64,000 nucleotides of DNA. Source: Clarireedia homoeocarpa (lineage: Eukaryota > Ascomycota > Leotiomycetes > Helotiales > Rutstroemiaceae). Location of the stretch: positions 496,001 to 560,000 of the forward strand of contig LNKV01000006.1 in the NCBI GenBank assembly GCA_001465935.1. The letters run 5' to 3'. Position numbers and translations under genes: made by a program. The notes below the pieces were generated by a model that saw only the letters and a list, made by a program, of their open reading frames with translations, ran no database searches and was not told where the DNA came from. Positions 22,787-34,657 of this stretch are shown one piece after another (within the stretch, counting starts at the first letter, position 1; each line of letters opens with the position of its first letter).

Positions 22787-24425
22787 ATGAGCGGGCACGA
22801 AAAGAAACATTCCGTTTCGACATCTACCTCACGAATATCCCATCGCAGTCACCACCCACCAAGTACGAGCACAAGTACGAGTTCCGAAAAACATAACACG
22901 CCGACTTTAGCCTCGACATCCAATCCCGCCTCGTCCTCCTCCACAACCATCGCCCCACCACCGCGCGTGCGCCTCTCCCACGCCAACCCAACCACATCCA
23001 CAACCAGCGATTCGCACCCCCCATCTCGAAGCAGTACCCCTTCGATTTCCCCACCTCCGCCAGGATCAATCCAACCGCGACCCAACTCACCCCCCTTAGA
23101 TGCGCCCTCTGATAACGAAGACCTCGACGCCAACACGCGCATCCAGAACCTCAAGACCAACCTCCTCCACACGCGCGAAACACTTCACCTCCTACAAACT
23201 GCCCACAGCACGCTACACAACAGCTACCTCAGCACCGACACCAGCCTGCGGCTCCTGCGCAGCACGCACGCGGCGTGTCCGACGCAAGGGGACATCCAGA
23301 GCCGAATTAGCAGCTTGATGTTGGACCGGGATGCCTTCCGGGAGGCGTACAACGAGGCGATGGGGGAGATACGGGAGAAGGACGAGGAGATAATGGGGTT
23401 GCGGGGACAGGTGCGGGGACTGAAGGAGTGGGTGAGTAGTAGTGGGCGGGGCGGGGTTGGTGGGGAACAGGTTACGGATGAGGTGGTGGGGGAGAAGATG
23501 CAGTGGGTTGGGAACGCGTTGCAGAATTGGGTGATTGTGAATTTCCGACGGGCTAAAATGGGTAGGTTATACTATTCTTCATCTTTTTTTGGAGATGCCG
23601 AACGATGGTTGGTAACGTGGGAACCGCCACATGAACAAGGACGCCAATTGCCAACGTGATCCCACTCGTTGCCCTACAATACTGACACCAAATAGACGTA
23701 AGCAAAGCATCGAGTGATCTCCGAAAACAGCTAGAATCCTTAGTACCCACATATGAATCCCTAGTAGCAGCATCCCGAGTCAACTTTATACAATCGCTCG
23801 TATCAAGTCTACTAGTGGAGACAATCTTCCAGCCATATTTCGTCGGACTTCCAGAGCAGCAAGCGGAAGAACTTCGAAAGACAGAGAAAACTCTGGGTAG
23901 TTATGGTGAGGAGAGTCGTCCGCATAGTAAGGAATACCCATGGCTGATATTATGAAAAATTTTCAAGGTTCTGAAGAGAGCATGAACCAATGGCGATCAA
24001 CGACACTCTCCATTCTGCTGAAAGAAGCATCCCAGAAACTTCACTCGGAAACGATGGGCGTCATCGATGGCGTGATTTCGCAGCTCAACAGTATTCTGGA
24101 TTCAATATGCGATATCCAGAGTTCCGAGGCGCGAGACCAGTCCTTGCGAGCGATAGTAGTCAGCTCCATTGAACTCTCACGGCTGCTGCGGGTTCAAAAG
24201 GCTGTATTCAGTATTATGATGCCGATTATTGAAGCGCATCAAAGAGTCATGTTTGACGAGAAGACGATGGAAGATATTGGGGGGGAGGACGAGGATACAT
24301 TGCACGAACGAGAAATCGCATGTGTGACGTTTCCGGGTATCATCAAGGCTGGTGATGAGAATGGTGAGAGGAACCATTTGCTTAATGTTGTTGCAAAGAT
24401 AAAAGTGTTATGCGCGCCCGATTGA
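22787..24425 (+). CDS. Unrecognised fungal coiled-coil protein
   Basis: Three exons: 22787-23561, 23696-23905 and 23968-24425, 480 aa. The first 110 residues are Ser/Thr/Pro/His-rich and probably disordered. A coiled coil follows from about 115 to 225 (NLKTNLLHTRETLHLLQTAH, later EAYNEAMGEIREKDEEIMGL). The C-terminal half is a compact helical domain with WVGNALQNWVIVNFRRAKM, FQPYFVGLPEQQAEELR and NQWRSTTLSILLKEA. This C-terminal layout recurs in fungal hypothetical proteins as far as I can recall, but I know no function. ATGs at 22766 and 22547 are in frame too; the latter would add a stretch encoded by the TTCAAA repeat and is unlikely. After the stop an open frame with an ATG (24410) continues about 58 codons, so an alternative 3' end by splicing cannot be excluded. 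Confidence 0.74.
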
Positions 24426-26425
24426 AGATTTATCGGATGGCCTTTGCGCAGGGGAGTGATGTCATCATGGCGGCGAATTGCATTTATTCCATGCAGAAGG
24501 TGATCAGCAGAACAACGTGGAGAAAGTACGAATATGCAGCGCTGTACGGTGAATCATGCAGTGAGAATGGGAAACCTGTATGAGAGTATTGATAGGTATT
24601 GCAAATCCATGCTACCTTGCACGGGTCGTGGCGATTATCCGTGCCAGGAAAATTTTCCCGGATATGGTTTACAGGATAGACGAACAAATCATACAGTAGC
24701 AAAACAAACTTCCATCATGCATAGCACTGACAAGTGATACGAGCAGAGCCGCATTTCCATAGAATTCTTTGCATTCATTTGACGTAAAACGAGGGCAAAG
24801 TGACCGTAATATGGAAGTCAGCATGTTGTATCCACTCTACACATGTCTTGCATTCTTATGTGCTGCATCCATGACGATCATTTTTGGATTACCTTTGGAA
24901 TAATTAAGGTTATGATTGTACGTTGATGCGCTTGTGATTTGGTTGACAATTGGGTGTGGCCTGTTTGAACTTGGAGGCACGTTATTGGAAGCACACTTGT
25001 GATACCATAGACGCTGTAAGACTGCAATGAGATGCTATATTCTCGGCACCAGAAAATGACGGTTGAGCGAAGATTCTGCATCGATCCTTTCTGCCCCCTG
25101 GGGTAATCCTAAGCTCGGTTGGGCCTTGTTGCATAACCTAAATGGGGCACACCCGAAGAAGCGGCTCAGAAACCCGATATACTTTATATAAACAACTGTG
25201 GCGGCATTGAACAATCAGGTCTGGAATAGGTATAGGGGAAACCTTGATTGAAGTACTCCTTGCAGACCGAGTAGCAAGCTCGAATAAGATGGCAGACACG
25301 AGACTGCAATTTAGGATAAAAGGTGTTGTGTCGTGGTCTGGTGATTTGTATTGCCTGGCAGCGTTCACTCACCCCCTCGAGGATGTGGGAATAATGGATG
25401 GCAGCCATTGACAGCTCCGTTTGTGCTTGGAAGAAGCGGTGAGAATGGTGACTGATGGGTGTAGTTGAGGAGCGTTGTCGCAAACGCGTTCACATGGGTT
25501 TTGGAACGGCTCGTTAGGCGGCGACACGCATAAGAAAACCACGGGGCTCCCCCACAAAATTGATATTGTCCAGAGCGCAGACGTAGATGTGATTCGTAGC
25601 ACTTGTATGGAATGCGGCGACCAGGAAGAAGTCTTCCGCATTATCTTCGAGTGATCCGTGGGAGTGGGAGTGTAAAAGCAGAAGTATTGGTGGTGCTGGT
25701 GGTGGGGTATGGTGCTGCTCGCATTTTGACGAATCGCAAGAACCTTTAGAAGCAGCGGGCTTCTCCTACATAGTTTCCAATATATGGGATATGGAGCATT
25801 GGCCAACCACATGCACACACCTCCCCAGCTCGATCCTGTCAATTGCGCTGCCGCTGCCGTTGTCAATGGAATATAGCCAGCACGAGAAGTCCTGTGCTCA
25901 CCATATAAGTTAATAGTATTCCACTGCATCCAATCTTCATGTGTACTATCCCCACACACGCTTCCTAAAAATCTTTCTTCAACAGTTGCGGAAAACTGGT
26001 CGCCGTGGAAGATTGGTCGCGGTGGAAAATTGGTCGTTGCTTCGTTGCGAAGGAGAAGAAGGAATTTGATGTTGCGATCCCACACGTTCGCGACAACCCA
26101 ACCTTTCTCTCCATCCCCTCCCCCGCATATATCCGTGCCACAACAAAATCGACGAAACCCCAATTCCAAGCTGCATCCTCGACACTCGATAAAAGTCCCC
26201 ACCTTGTCCTTCCTTTGAGCTTGGGATTAATTGAATTCAATCGGCGACAAAACTCGACTTCGTTACTTTGTGTTCACGCTGCAGCCCTCGCTCACCCTTT
26301 CGACTTCATCCACAGCAATTTATGCTCGAGCTTCTTATCTTATCGATACACCAGCTTTTCGTCGGCTACCTTGATTGTCAACCCAATTCGCTCCTTGCTA
26401 AACTTGTTGGACACATTATAACAGG
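24426..26425. other. 2 kb intergenic region
   Basis: 3' flank of the coiled-coil gene and promoter/leader of the Cys/His-rich gene. A 277-codon minus-strand frame (25369-26202) exists but has odd composition and no domain. A 17-bp unit containing TTGGTCGCGGTGGAAAA is repeated about 2.5 times at 25996-26038. The last 200 bp is CT-rich leader. Confidence 0.5.
25996..26038. repeat. 17-bp imperfect tandem repeat
   Basis: About 2.5 copies of a unit resembling TTGGTCGCGGTGGAAAA, in the promoter of the Cys/His-rich gene. Confidence 0.8.
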
Positions 26426-27298
26426 ATGGAGACTGTCAACCGCCCTATTGATCAATGGCTGAATGACGGTACGCGGAGCAGCATCTCGACTTTATCTCTC
26501 GGCAATAGAGATAACTGGACAGCCAGCAGTGCCTTTATCACACAGCACGTTCTAGATCTTGCAAAGAGCATTCCAGTCGCTAATGATACCTCCGGATCGA
26601 CGTTATCCTCCATCGATCAAGTCACCGAACACGGTTCAAGCAGACAGCCCACCTCCTGCTCTACACCATCATCCACTAGTCAAAGTGGTCAAAGTGTGTT
26701 CAGTGCACCTTCTGCGACCCTTGCGACCGAATTGACCACCGAATTGACCACCGAATTGACCACCGAAGACGAAAACCGAGAACCATATCTGCGATGCGAT
26801 TTCAGTGTAGCTGGATGCCGTATTGGATTCCCCGTCACACAGTTCGACCTTTGGTGCAGGCACTCCCTTTCACATTTTGGAGATCTATCTCCACCCCCAA
26901 AATGCGTCTGCCAATTCTGCCCAGAGGAGTTCGAAAATATACAGAATCCACTCGAGAGTTGGACGCGGAGAATGATACACTGTTGCAACCATCTCCTGAC
27001 GGAAGGACATATAAACCCCCAACCAGACTTTTGGCTGATTCAGTACCTGGGAGACAACCGCTTGATCACCGATCATGACCGGGAACAGGCAACCAGATAC
27101 ACCCAACGCCCCCATGTAGCCGGCCTGGTGTCACGCAGCTCCATGACAGGAGATGCAACCGCTCAAGATGACAGAAGTACACGACAGCTCCATGACCTTC
27201 GCAAAGAAGACCGAGAACGCAAAAGGCAGACTCAAAATAAAGGCAAAGAACAAATGAGAAGCAATGCGGGATGTGTCGGGAATATATCGAAAATCTGA
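26426..27298 (+). CDS. Cys/His-rich fungal protein, putative zinc-binding
   Basis: Single exon of 290 aa. The N-terminal 110 residues are Ser/Thr-rich and end in a perfect TELT repeat from a 12-bp tandem repeat (26726-26767). The core, about residues 120-220, has LRCDFSVAGCRIGFP, then WCRHSLSHFGD, then CVCQFCPEEF, then IHCCNHLL. Pairs of Cys and His are spaced as in C2H2-like zinc sites (CxxxxxxC...HxxxH, CxC..C...HCCxH). The C-terminal 60 residues are basic and charged, probably disordered. I recognise this only as a type of fungal protein with degenerate C2H2-like modules, often present as lineage-specific families in Leotiomycetes. A nuclear or signalling role is a guess. Confidence 0.7.
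   Translation: METVNRPIDQWLNDGTRSSISTLSLGNRDNWTASSAFITQHVLDLAKSIPVANDTSGSTLSSIDQVTEHGSSRQPTSCSTPSSTSQSGQSVFSAPSATLATELTTELTTELTTEDENREPYLRCDFSVAGCRIGFPVTQFDLWCRHSLSHFGDLSPPPKCVCQFCPEEFENIQNPLESWTRRMIHCCNHLLTEGHINPQPDFWLIQYLGDNRLITDHDREQATRYTQRPHVAGLVSRSSMTGDATAQDDRSTRQLHDLRKEDRERKRQTQNKGKEQMRSNAGCVGNISKI
26726..26767. repeat. 12-bp coding tandem repeat (TELT units)
   Basis: ACCGAATTGACC is repeated about 3.5 times without error, in frame. Length variation would add or drop four residues per unit. Confidence 0.92.
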
Positions 27299-29565
27299 CG
27301 AGGCAACAGAACACTTGGTCTTAAAGATGTTTCACATCCCTGTGGTCCCCGGTATGACGGAAGGGAAGGGATCAATCAAACTTTGCTTGTGCGTCGGATC
27401 GGTGTATCGGTGTTGCCACTATCGGTCAAACGGTCTTTGACTTTGTTTATTTTCATGTTCCTTTGATACCTTCGGATTGTCTATTTCGAGTGTTGGGACA
27501 AGAACTCCACATATACATTCTCGTCGTTGCAGTTCATGCAGGTACCATTGCACAACCCTCATCCTCGGGTCGGCATTTTTCTTCGGTGTACTCTTATCTG
27601 CCTAACTGTAACCTAAAGTTCCAAGTTGGAACGTATGATCAATCTCTTTCTTGTCTTTGTGGAATGTTGGGTTTCTGGAGGGCGTTGATGTCATGTCTTG
27701 TACTATGTTTCAAAGAGAAAATCTCCTCGCAATGACGATGTACCCCGAACTTATGATGGCTTTCCTATTTTTCTTTCAGCATATGGTGCTAGTTTGGGTA
27801 TTATGATTATGATCTATACGTATGATACGGCTCGAGCCATACAGCAAGCCTTTTGGAACGTTGGGGTATCTTCTTGAGTTTTCTTTTTGCATGATGCTCT
27901 TCTGTATATATGTTTTAGGAATTCGTTAAATATCAACAAGCATTTCACTCTTGCTATGAGTTCTTTGGGGAAAATTTTCATAGGTGCGCAGTCATATATA
28001 TATATATATATACAGCTTCACTATGATTTTTTTTTTTTTTGGTTTTTTTTTCTTGCATAGCCTCCTCGACCATACTAAGACCAACCACTCGCCGAGAGCC
28101 TTGCCTTATGTATGCCGTTAGCCTTTGTTTTTCCCAGTAGTTTACTCGTTATCGTCCCACTCAAGTTTATGTTGTCCAGCCTCCTTGATTGTCGCCTTAC
28201 GCCCCCAGCCACATGCAGGTCCTTTCACCGTTAACCACTATTTTGCTGTAAATCAGCTGCAGATCAGCATAGCTGAAAGTTAATGCCGATATGACAGCTG
28301 ATAGAATAACAAGATAGGTTATGGACACCTGTTCAGTACTATGCATCAAGAGTCGAGCCCTTTACTGAGTTCCACATACGAATTTTTGAATCAATTAAAT
28401 TTTTCTGGGGTGTGGGCATTTTGCCCCCTTCAGCCTCTGCATATTTACCCGAGCCCGAGAACGCCCTTTCTAGAAGGAATTTTAGTCGTTTCTAAGCGTG
28501 CTGTAGTGCCTTCTACTATACTTGGTATTATGTAGTGTAACCAATATTCATTTACTTGGCTCGGGAAATTTTTTCCAGCACAGCCTCACGTTGATTAAAG
28601 TTACTCGATTAGCTTGGATAAATCGCCCTTCTCGAAGGCGAAAATTAGAAAACTGATACTATACCTACTCGGCGATGAATATGTAGATGGACGGATTTCG
28701 GTGAGTGTGGAAGCTTGGATGGGAGATGGAAGAACGTACATACGTACGTACGTACGGTATCTTGTCATCAGCTGGAAAGAATCAATTCTACGAATGGATG
28801 GATGGATGGATGGACGGATGATATTAGCTCGGCGAGGTTTATCTGTCGTATCGAGGCGTTGAGTGAGATGGACGCAGGTTGGGCCTATAGGGGGAAAAAA
28901 AGTGAGGCGAGACAAGAAGACGATAGGACAAAAAGTGAAGTGAGGTGGGATTGATTTTTTTTGCGTGATGATAACTAAATACTTATTGACATTGATTAAT
29001 CTCCCTTGCTTTCCGAAAGGGTTAGGGAAATGTAAATAACCCGAAGCGAGCACAGCACAGAATAGGGCTGGAGTGAGTCATCGCCGGTGAGGTGATGAGA
29101 ATTGCGGTCTAGGCACCTGTTTGCAGGCAGCACACCATTTGGTAAGAATAGATACATAACTTGGACTAGAACTAGAAAGCGTGCGAGTTTCATGAACGTG
29201 TATTAATTCCTCTTATCACTTCCCGTTTTCGAAAGTTCGTTCTGCTTCACTAGTGAGTAGTTACTTTCAGTGTTGGGCTGCTGATGCTATATGTGTATAC
29301 TATACTAATTGGTTTATTTGATTTGATCCTTGTGTTGAGCTATTTACTACATCACTTCATCTCTACTAGTGGTTCTTCGTTCGTCGGTCCCCCCCCCCCC
29401 CCAATATATGGTTGATCGGATAGTTCGAATTTCCCTACCAATACATCTTCTGCGACTTCTAACTCTGGCTCTTCTCGCCCATCCTTCCTATCCTCGATTC
29501 CATGCCCCCCTCTTCAACCTTCATCCCACTCCCATCTCCTCCCTCCCTTCCCATTTTCCCTCATT
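27299..29565. other. Convergent 2.3 kb spacer
   Basis: No gene is supported. The stretch has a (TA)n run near 27996-28012, T runs near 28028-28050, ACGT and ATGG repeats near 28738-28816, and a C run near 29390-29402. Part of 27900-28600 is AT-rich with short broken frames. It may be relic repeat DNA, but no terminal repeats are visible. Confidence 0.5.
28738..28816. repeat. ACGT and ATGG microsatellites
   Basis: Two short tetranucleotide runs, one of ACGT units and one of ATGG units, separated by about 40 bp. Confidence 0.8.
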
Positions 29566-31952
29566 CTAATGAAACTCCGCCTCCACCCTCCCATACCTCA
29601 CCCCGTCAACCTTCAACTCAAAGCCCAGCCCCGCACTCTCCACCACCATCTCGAGGGTAAAATCCAAATTATCAAACTCGACGCCCCTTGTCGTCGTCAG
29701 CCGCGTAAACAGACTTCTTGGCACAGCGCTCAGATCCGTCGTCAGCGTGCATACGTTTATCAGATCGCGGGTATATGAGGACGGAGGTTCGCCGTCGGCG
29801 TCGGAGGCAATGAGGTCGTCGGATACGATGAGGGATTGTCCTGGGCGGAAGTTGCGTGTGTAGTGGAAGGAGACGGGGGTTGTGCCGTTGAGGGTTTCGC
29901 CCTGTTGGATGGGTTAGGTTTTGGACAGGAAAGGTATGTCGCGTGAAGATATAGGGAGGTAGGATGGAAAGCAGGTAAAATGAAAAAGAGTATGCGATGA
30001 AAAATGGGTGAGTGAACTAGTAGGAGGAAATTATGGAAACCGAAGACCAGAGCCACAGAATTAAACAACCGAGATATAAAAAGGTAAAGAAAAGAAATTA
30101 AAACATACCTTCATAAGATGCCATTGCATCCGGTCACTAACCATCCAGCGCTCCCAGAGCGGACTCCAGTACCGCTCACTAACATTATGTTTATCCTCAT
30201 CATAAACCGTCGCATACGAAGTCCCATAATGCATACGCGCCTTTCGCGATACGACCATACTACCCTCTAGACCTTTGAGCACAGCACCACGCACTACAGC
30301 CGTCCAAGCATTTACTGGCTGCATGACCTCGACTGCTCCCGCTTCTATCATAGCGGTTGCTTGTGCGTGAGTTGGTCGCTCGCTATATGGTGGTGGTGCG
30401 GCGGAGTTAAAATGCGCTTTTAGGCGCGTGTAGAGATAATTACTCTGTCCGAATCCTCCTACTAGTACAATTCCCGACACGATTCCCCCTTTGCTTCTGA
30501 TCCCATCGACTTGACCCTGCACCAAATCGCACACCTCCTTCACAACTGGTTCGAAGATTTCCTTGATTTGCGTAGCAGTCATGACAAGGAACCCACAATC
30601 CAAGCCAGCGTCCGGATCATCTGGTAATCCAGGGAATGGAACATTAACTTCAGCGTGTTCTTCCTCGTTGAAATTTCGCTTGACAAATTCTTCCCAGTAT
30701 CGTAGTCCCATTTGCCAGCATTTACCCTTTTTGAGTTTCATTTCCTCGAAACGTTGGACGCCTATTCGGCTTTTGACGTGTTCTTCGAAACGATAATTGA
30801 GAAAAGCACTTCCGCATAGTCCACCTGTTCCTACCGCGGATTCTTCTACTCTTAATGGTTTTAGGGAGATGATTTTGTAGGCGATCAGATCAACGGTTCC
30901 GCCTCCTGCATCGCATACGACAAAGTTATCGCCGGCGCTTAGATGATTTGGCTGGATTGCTTTGAGTGTATAGACGGCAGCTGCTTCAGGTTCACTAATC
31001 ATCTGGATATCCGCTTTACTACCCATTCCTGCTCTTTCTGCTGCCTGAAGTGTGGTGTTTTTTGCGGCATCAGACCAGACAGCAGGGCAGGTCAGAACAA
31101 ACTCCACTTTCGTAGATGACATGAATGATTCTCCATAGCGACGGGTCAACGTCTCCATGGTATGTTTGTAGACTTGTGTCAAGTAGTCACTCACCGCATC
31201 AACGACATTTTTGTTGTACTTCTTGAGCTGGGCAGCGGTTTCTAATGGACTGACATAGAACGGTAACTTCTGGGACCGATCGAGGAAGAGTTTGATGCAC
31301 CGCAGACGAGATTCCTCAGGACGGAACTGAAATCCCCATTTGACTGTAGGTTCAGTTCCTGGTAGTGAATTTGGTGGATAGGTGTATGCTATCTCCGTAG
31401 GGACTTTGTCCGATGTGATTCCATTGCCGCCAGGCCACGTCTTGATAATTTCTACATCATCAGGCGTAGAGGTGTAAACGGCGGCAACACTGTGTTTATG
31501 TCAGACCTTGTAATTGGACAACGTAAAAAGGAAACCTAGGCAAACAGTAAAATACAAAGCGAGGATAGAGAGTCATGGTAAGTATAAAAGATCATTTGAA
31601 TGGGGTAAGTCTCTGCACACTTGTAACTATGCCCTTGCTTTGATCGACGTCGACCTTTTCATCCAAGAGTGGGTACGATCTCGTCGTTGAATGGCGGAAA
31701 ACATCCCTTTCGTCCCAACCACGTCACAGCTACATTTGCAATACGAATCATGAAATAGACATACCCAGAATAAGTAGTTCCAAAATCCAAGCCCACAATC
31801 AAGCGATCATTCAAAGGGGCAGGCTCTCGTATGGGCCCAGCGATGGCTTCGGTTGAAGAAGTGGGGGTATACCCTCCGGTATAGTTATTGCGACTCTCAT
31901 CGTTTCTCTGACTGACAGTCCGTATAGGAAGGTTGAGATTCATGGCGACCAT
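29566..31952 (-). CDS. Hsp70-like actin-fold ATPase
   Basis: Three exons on the minus strand: 31952-31765, 31489-30109 and 29901-29566, 634 aa. Phosphate-1 loop LIVGLDFGTTYSG (about 51-63), phosphate-2 motif VVCDAGGGTVDLIAYK and the adenosine motif GIVLVGGFGQSNYLY show an actin/Hsp70 ATPase domain. The usual substrate-binding domain and EEVD tail are missing. Instead about 200 residues follow that share no Hsp70 motif. This matches the divergent Hsp70-like families (HSPA12-like) that are expanded in filamentous fungi and often sit near heterokaryon-incompatibility or stress genes. The N-terminal 45 residues are polar. The introns are long for this locus (275 and 207 bp). The role is unknown: the nucleotide-binding core is intact, but a chaperone function is not shown. 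The gene is divergent from the RCC1-like gene. Confidence 0.88.
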
Positions 31953-32862
31953 TAATGATGATTATTCTTTCCTGATTTTGAGCGATTGCTGACAAAAACG
32001 TATCGACTTGTTTTTAACCACCCCGCTTCACCCTGGGTATGATCTTTGAGGAAGGAAGGTTCGCTTGATCCCTCCAGAAGAGTACGTGGCGCTCGTAACT
32101 CAAGTCTCTGTCCACCTGATGCATAAAATATGAAGGATGGAAATGCTGTGTGGTTTCTCCAGGAGTGTACAGCTGCTCAAGGAAACATGATCGAGTTGCC
32201 GGAAATTCCTACCTTGGTCGGCGCTTCGAAGGTTCCGCCCGTTTCCTCAGGGCCGGGTATAGAGAGTAGAATGATACACCACAAATTGGTGAATGTCGTT
32301 GCTCAAAGTGGTAATCAAGGAGTAAAGATAGAGGATGAATGCCCGATTAATAGGAAGTTTGGAAAAGATGAAAGATGCCTCGGAATGATGAGCCACCAAA
32401 GCTGGCTGGACGAGGACTTATCGTAGTCTGGAGACGCTCTTGCCAGGAGAACGAAATTACGACTCCGCCACAGGCAACAGGAAAAGAATTCGGAAGCCTG
32501 ACGCTCACACTGGTCAAATGGACAAATGAGTGTAGAAGATTCCGCGGCCAATGCAGATCCGTTACGAATGATACAACTGTTGTTGTATGGGACGGGAAGA
32601 TGATGCTCATTTATCCAAAAGATCATGAGAAATGCCTGGTGTGTTATTTTAAGCTCAGTACGACACTGTATTACCTACCAGCTAGTCGACTTGCTGACAC
32701 AAACATGCACACCTCGTTAGCGAGTCGCTTTCACACCTATCAGGACTACCAAGGCTCTCCTTCATTGGAGCTGTTGTGGCACCATCGCAAGATTTCTCGG
32801 GGATAGGGCTGAGAGTGCGTAAGGCTGCATTGCTATTCCATCCGCCAGTCGAAGGCCTTCGA
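31953..32862. other. Divergent promoter, Hsp70-like and RCC1-like genes
   Basis: No gene is convincing. Overlapping plus-strand frames (32130-32426, 32375-32806) start without context and lack any motif. They may be part of the leader. Confidence 0.45.
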
Positions 32863-34508
32863 ATGATGGGAATAGAATTATGGGCATGTGGGTTCAACGC
32901 CTGGAACCAAGTCCACTTTGAAAAAAGAGAGCCCGGAGTTCCCGCAGTTCCCGCAGTTCCCGTAGTTGACGACGACGAACCTGAAGATATTCCTACCTTC
33001 AAGCGAGTGCTATCGGCAAGAGGTACCATTAGGATCATTGAAACATCAATTTCTGCTTGTGTGGGTATGTTCGTGCTTCCTTTTTTCCTTGGCCTGTTAC
33101 GTTTTGGTTCGCACGGAGTCAAGCCCAATCTAAATCTGACCGGTGGGAACGCCATCAGGCAGAAGCAAAACGACCATGTTCTTCACACGTGGACAGTACT
33201 ACGACCTTGGACCTGCATACATCATATACAACATTGGATGTATACGTGCTGTCTTGGATTTGTATCCATAAATACAGTTGAGGTGTTCTAATCCAGGAAG
33301 CTTCCGTTTCTGGGCCGTCCGGAGACAGTTCCCTTTGGAGAGGTGGACGGGATTAATAGATGGCATACCAGTTCAGAGATGTCTTCCAGCTCTACAGCCG
33401 AGTGAATAGCAATTCATGAAGCCAATGGCTCAAATTTTCGCTGGGACTTTTCTGTACATCTCAAATCTCGTCCAAGTTGGCGAAATACCTCTTCATTGGT
33501 GTTTTGAGCTAGATAGATTTCACACAGCAGACGAGTCCTTGGAATGATTGAGTTTCGTCGAAGTCAAGGAAAACCAAAATTAGACTAACGATTCTTTTAC
33601 TACTCAGTGGGCATCTCTGATGAAGTATCTGATTCTCTAAAGCATGTTAAGGTCGGTGGTTTTCCTGATGGCTTCCTCAAAGCCCGCCTCAACACAATCA
33701 CCAAAAATGGCAAGATACCAGAACCCCATAACACCATTACGTCTGCAGGAAACGACAAAATAGTTGGTAAGCAGCATTATCTACCCATTCTAGTTTCTAC
33801 TCGGAACGCTCACATTCGTTAGAATTCACATCGAATCAACTAATCCAATACCCTTCCCTCTCCGCCTATCTCTCCAACACACCTGAACTTACCCACGACA
33901 TCCCCAACATCACTTCTCTCGTATCCAACAACACAACCTTCACAGCCCTCACCACCACCAATCAGCTCCTCACCTGGGGCGACCCGAGATTCCCCTCCCG
34001 TCTCGGCCGTCCCAACACGTCCTCATCCCCCTCTACTACTCCCTCCCCTATCCCAAGCTCCTCCCTCCCCTTCTCCCCCAGCATGCACATCCTCAAAATC
34101 TCCTCCGGCGGCTCTTTGACCGGTATCCTAACCAGCACACACGACCTCTACATCTGGGGCTGCAACCCGCACCCCTTCATCCCCGAACTCAACCCCTCTT
34201 CAACATCCTACATCGATGCTGCCGACGAGGAAAATCCGTTCGCGCCGGTGCCGATCGATGTCGAGGGGAAGGATGTTGCGGATTTTGCTGTGGGGGAGAA
34301 TCATATTTTGGTGTTGACGATGGATGGGATGCTGTATGGGATTGGAGAGGGAGGGAATGGGCAATTGGGGTTGGGGGATGAGAGGGGGAGGTGCGAGGAG
34401 TGGAGAGTTTTGGATGTGGGGCTTGGGAAGGAGGGGAAATGTAAGAAGAGATGCGTGGGGGTTGGGGCGGGGTATAAATGTTCTTTTGTTTTGGTTCAGG
34501 ATGTATAA
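32863..34508 (+). CDS. RCC1/BLIP-II-like beta-propeller protein
   Basis: Three exons: 32863-33064, 33608-33766 and 33823-34508, 348 aa. The start MMGIELWACGFNAWNQV is the first blade of fungal RCC1-like proteins. Later blades show NQLLTWGDPRFPSRLGR, ISSGGSLTGILTSTHDLYIWG and FAVGENHILVLTMDG with GEGGNGQLGLGDE. Propellers of this type bind small GTPases, chromatin or ubiquitin ligases; which one applies here is unknown. A 9-bp repeat gives VPAVPAVPV in blade 1 (32938-32964). The first intron is 543 bp, an outlier for this window, although the joined protein has the expected spacing. Blades 3-4 contain Ser/Pro-rich insertions. The gene converges with the proteasome gene, their stops being 149 bp apart. 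A second ATG three bases downstream is equally possible. Confidence 0.82.
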
Positions 34509-34657
34509 TAAATAGCCAGTGTCAAAGGACGAAGAAAAAATTTCTTCTGTGTGGTATCTCAGATTCTCGTTTTGCCATCTTATGCTATTCTATAATACAT
34601 CATGAGTTGGACTACGTTGATATTTGTCGCTTGCTTTAGCAGAAGAAAGAAAGCAGC

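Noticed and set aside
25369..26202. 277-codon minus-strand frame upstream of the Cys/His-rich gene
   Set aside because: Odd Cys/Trp/His-rich composition, a repeat inside it, and it lies in the leader region of the plus-strand gene.
32130..32806. Two overlapping plus-strand frames before the RCC1-like gene
   Set aside because: No recognisable motif. They sit in a divergent promoter and may be leader.
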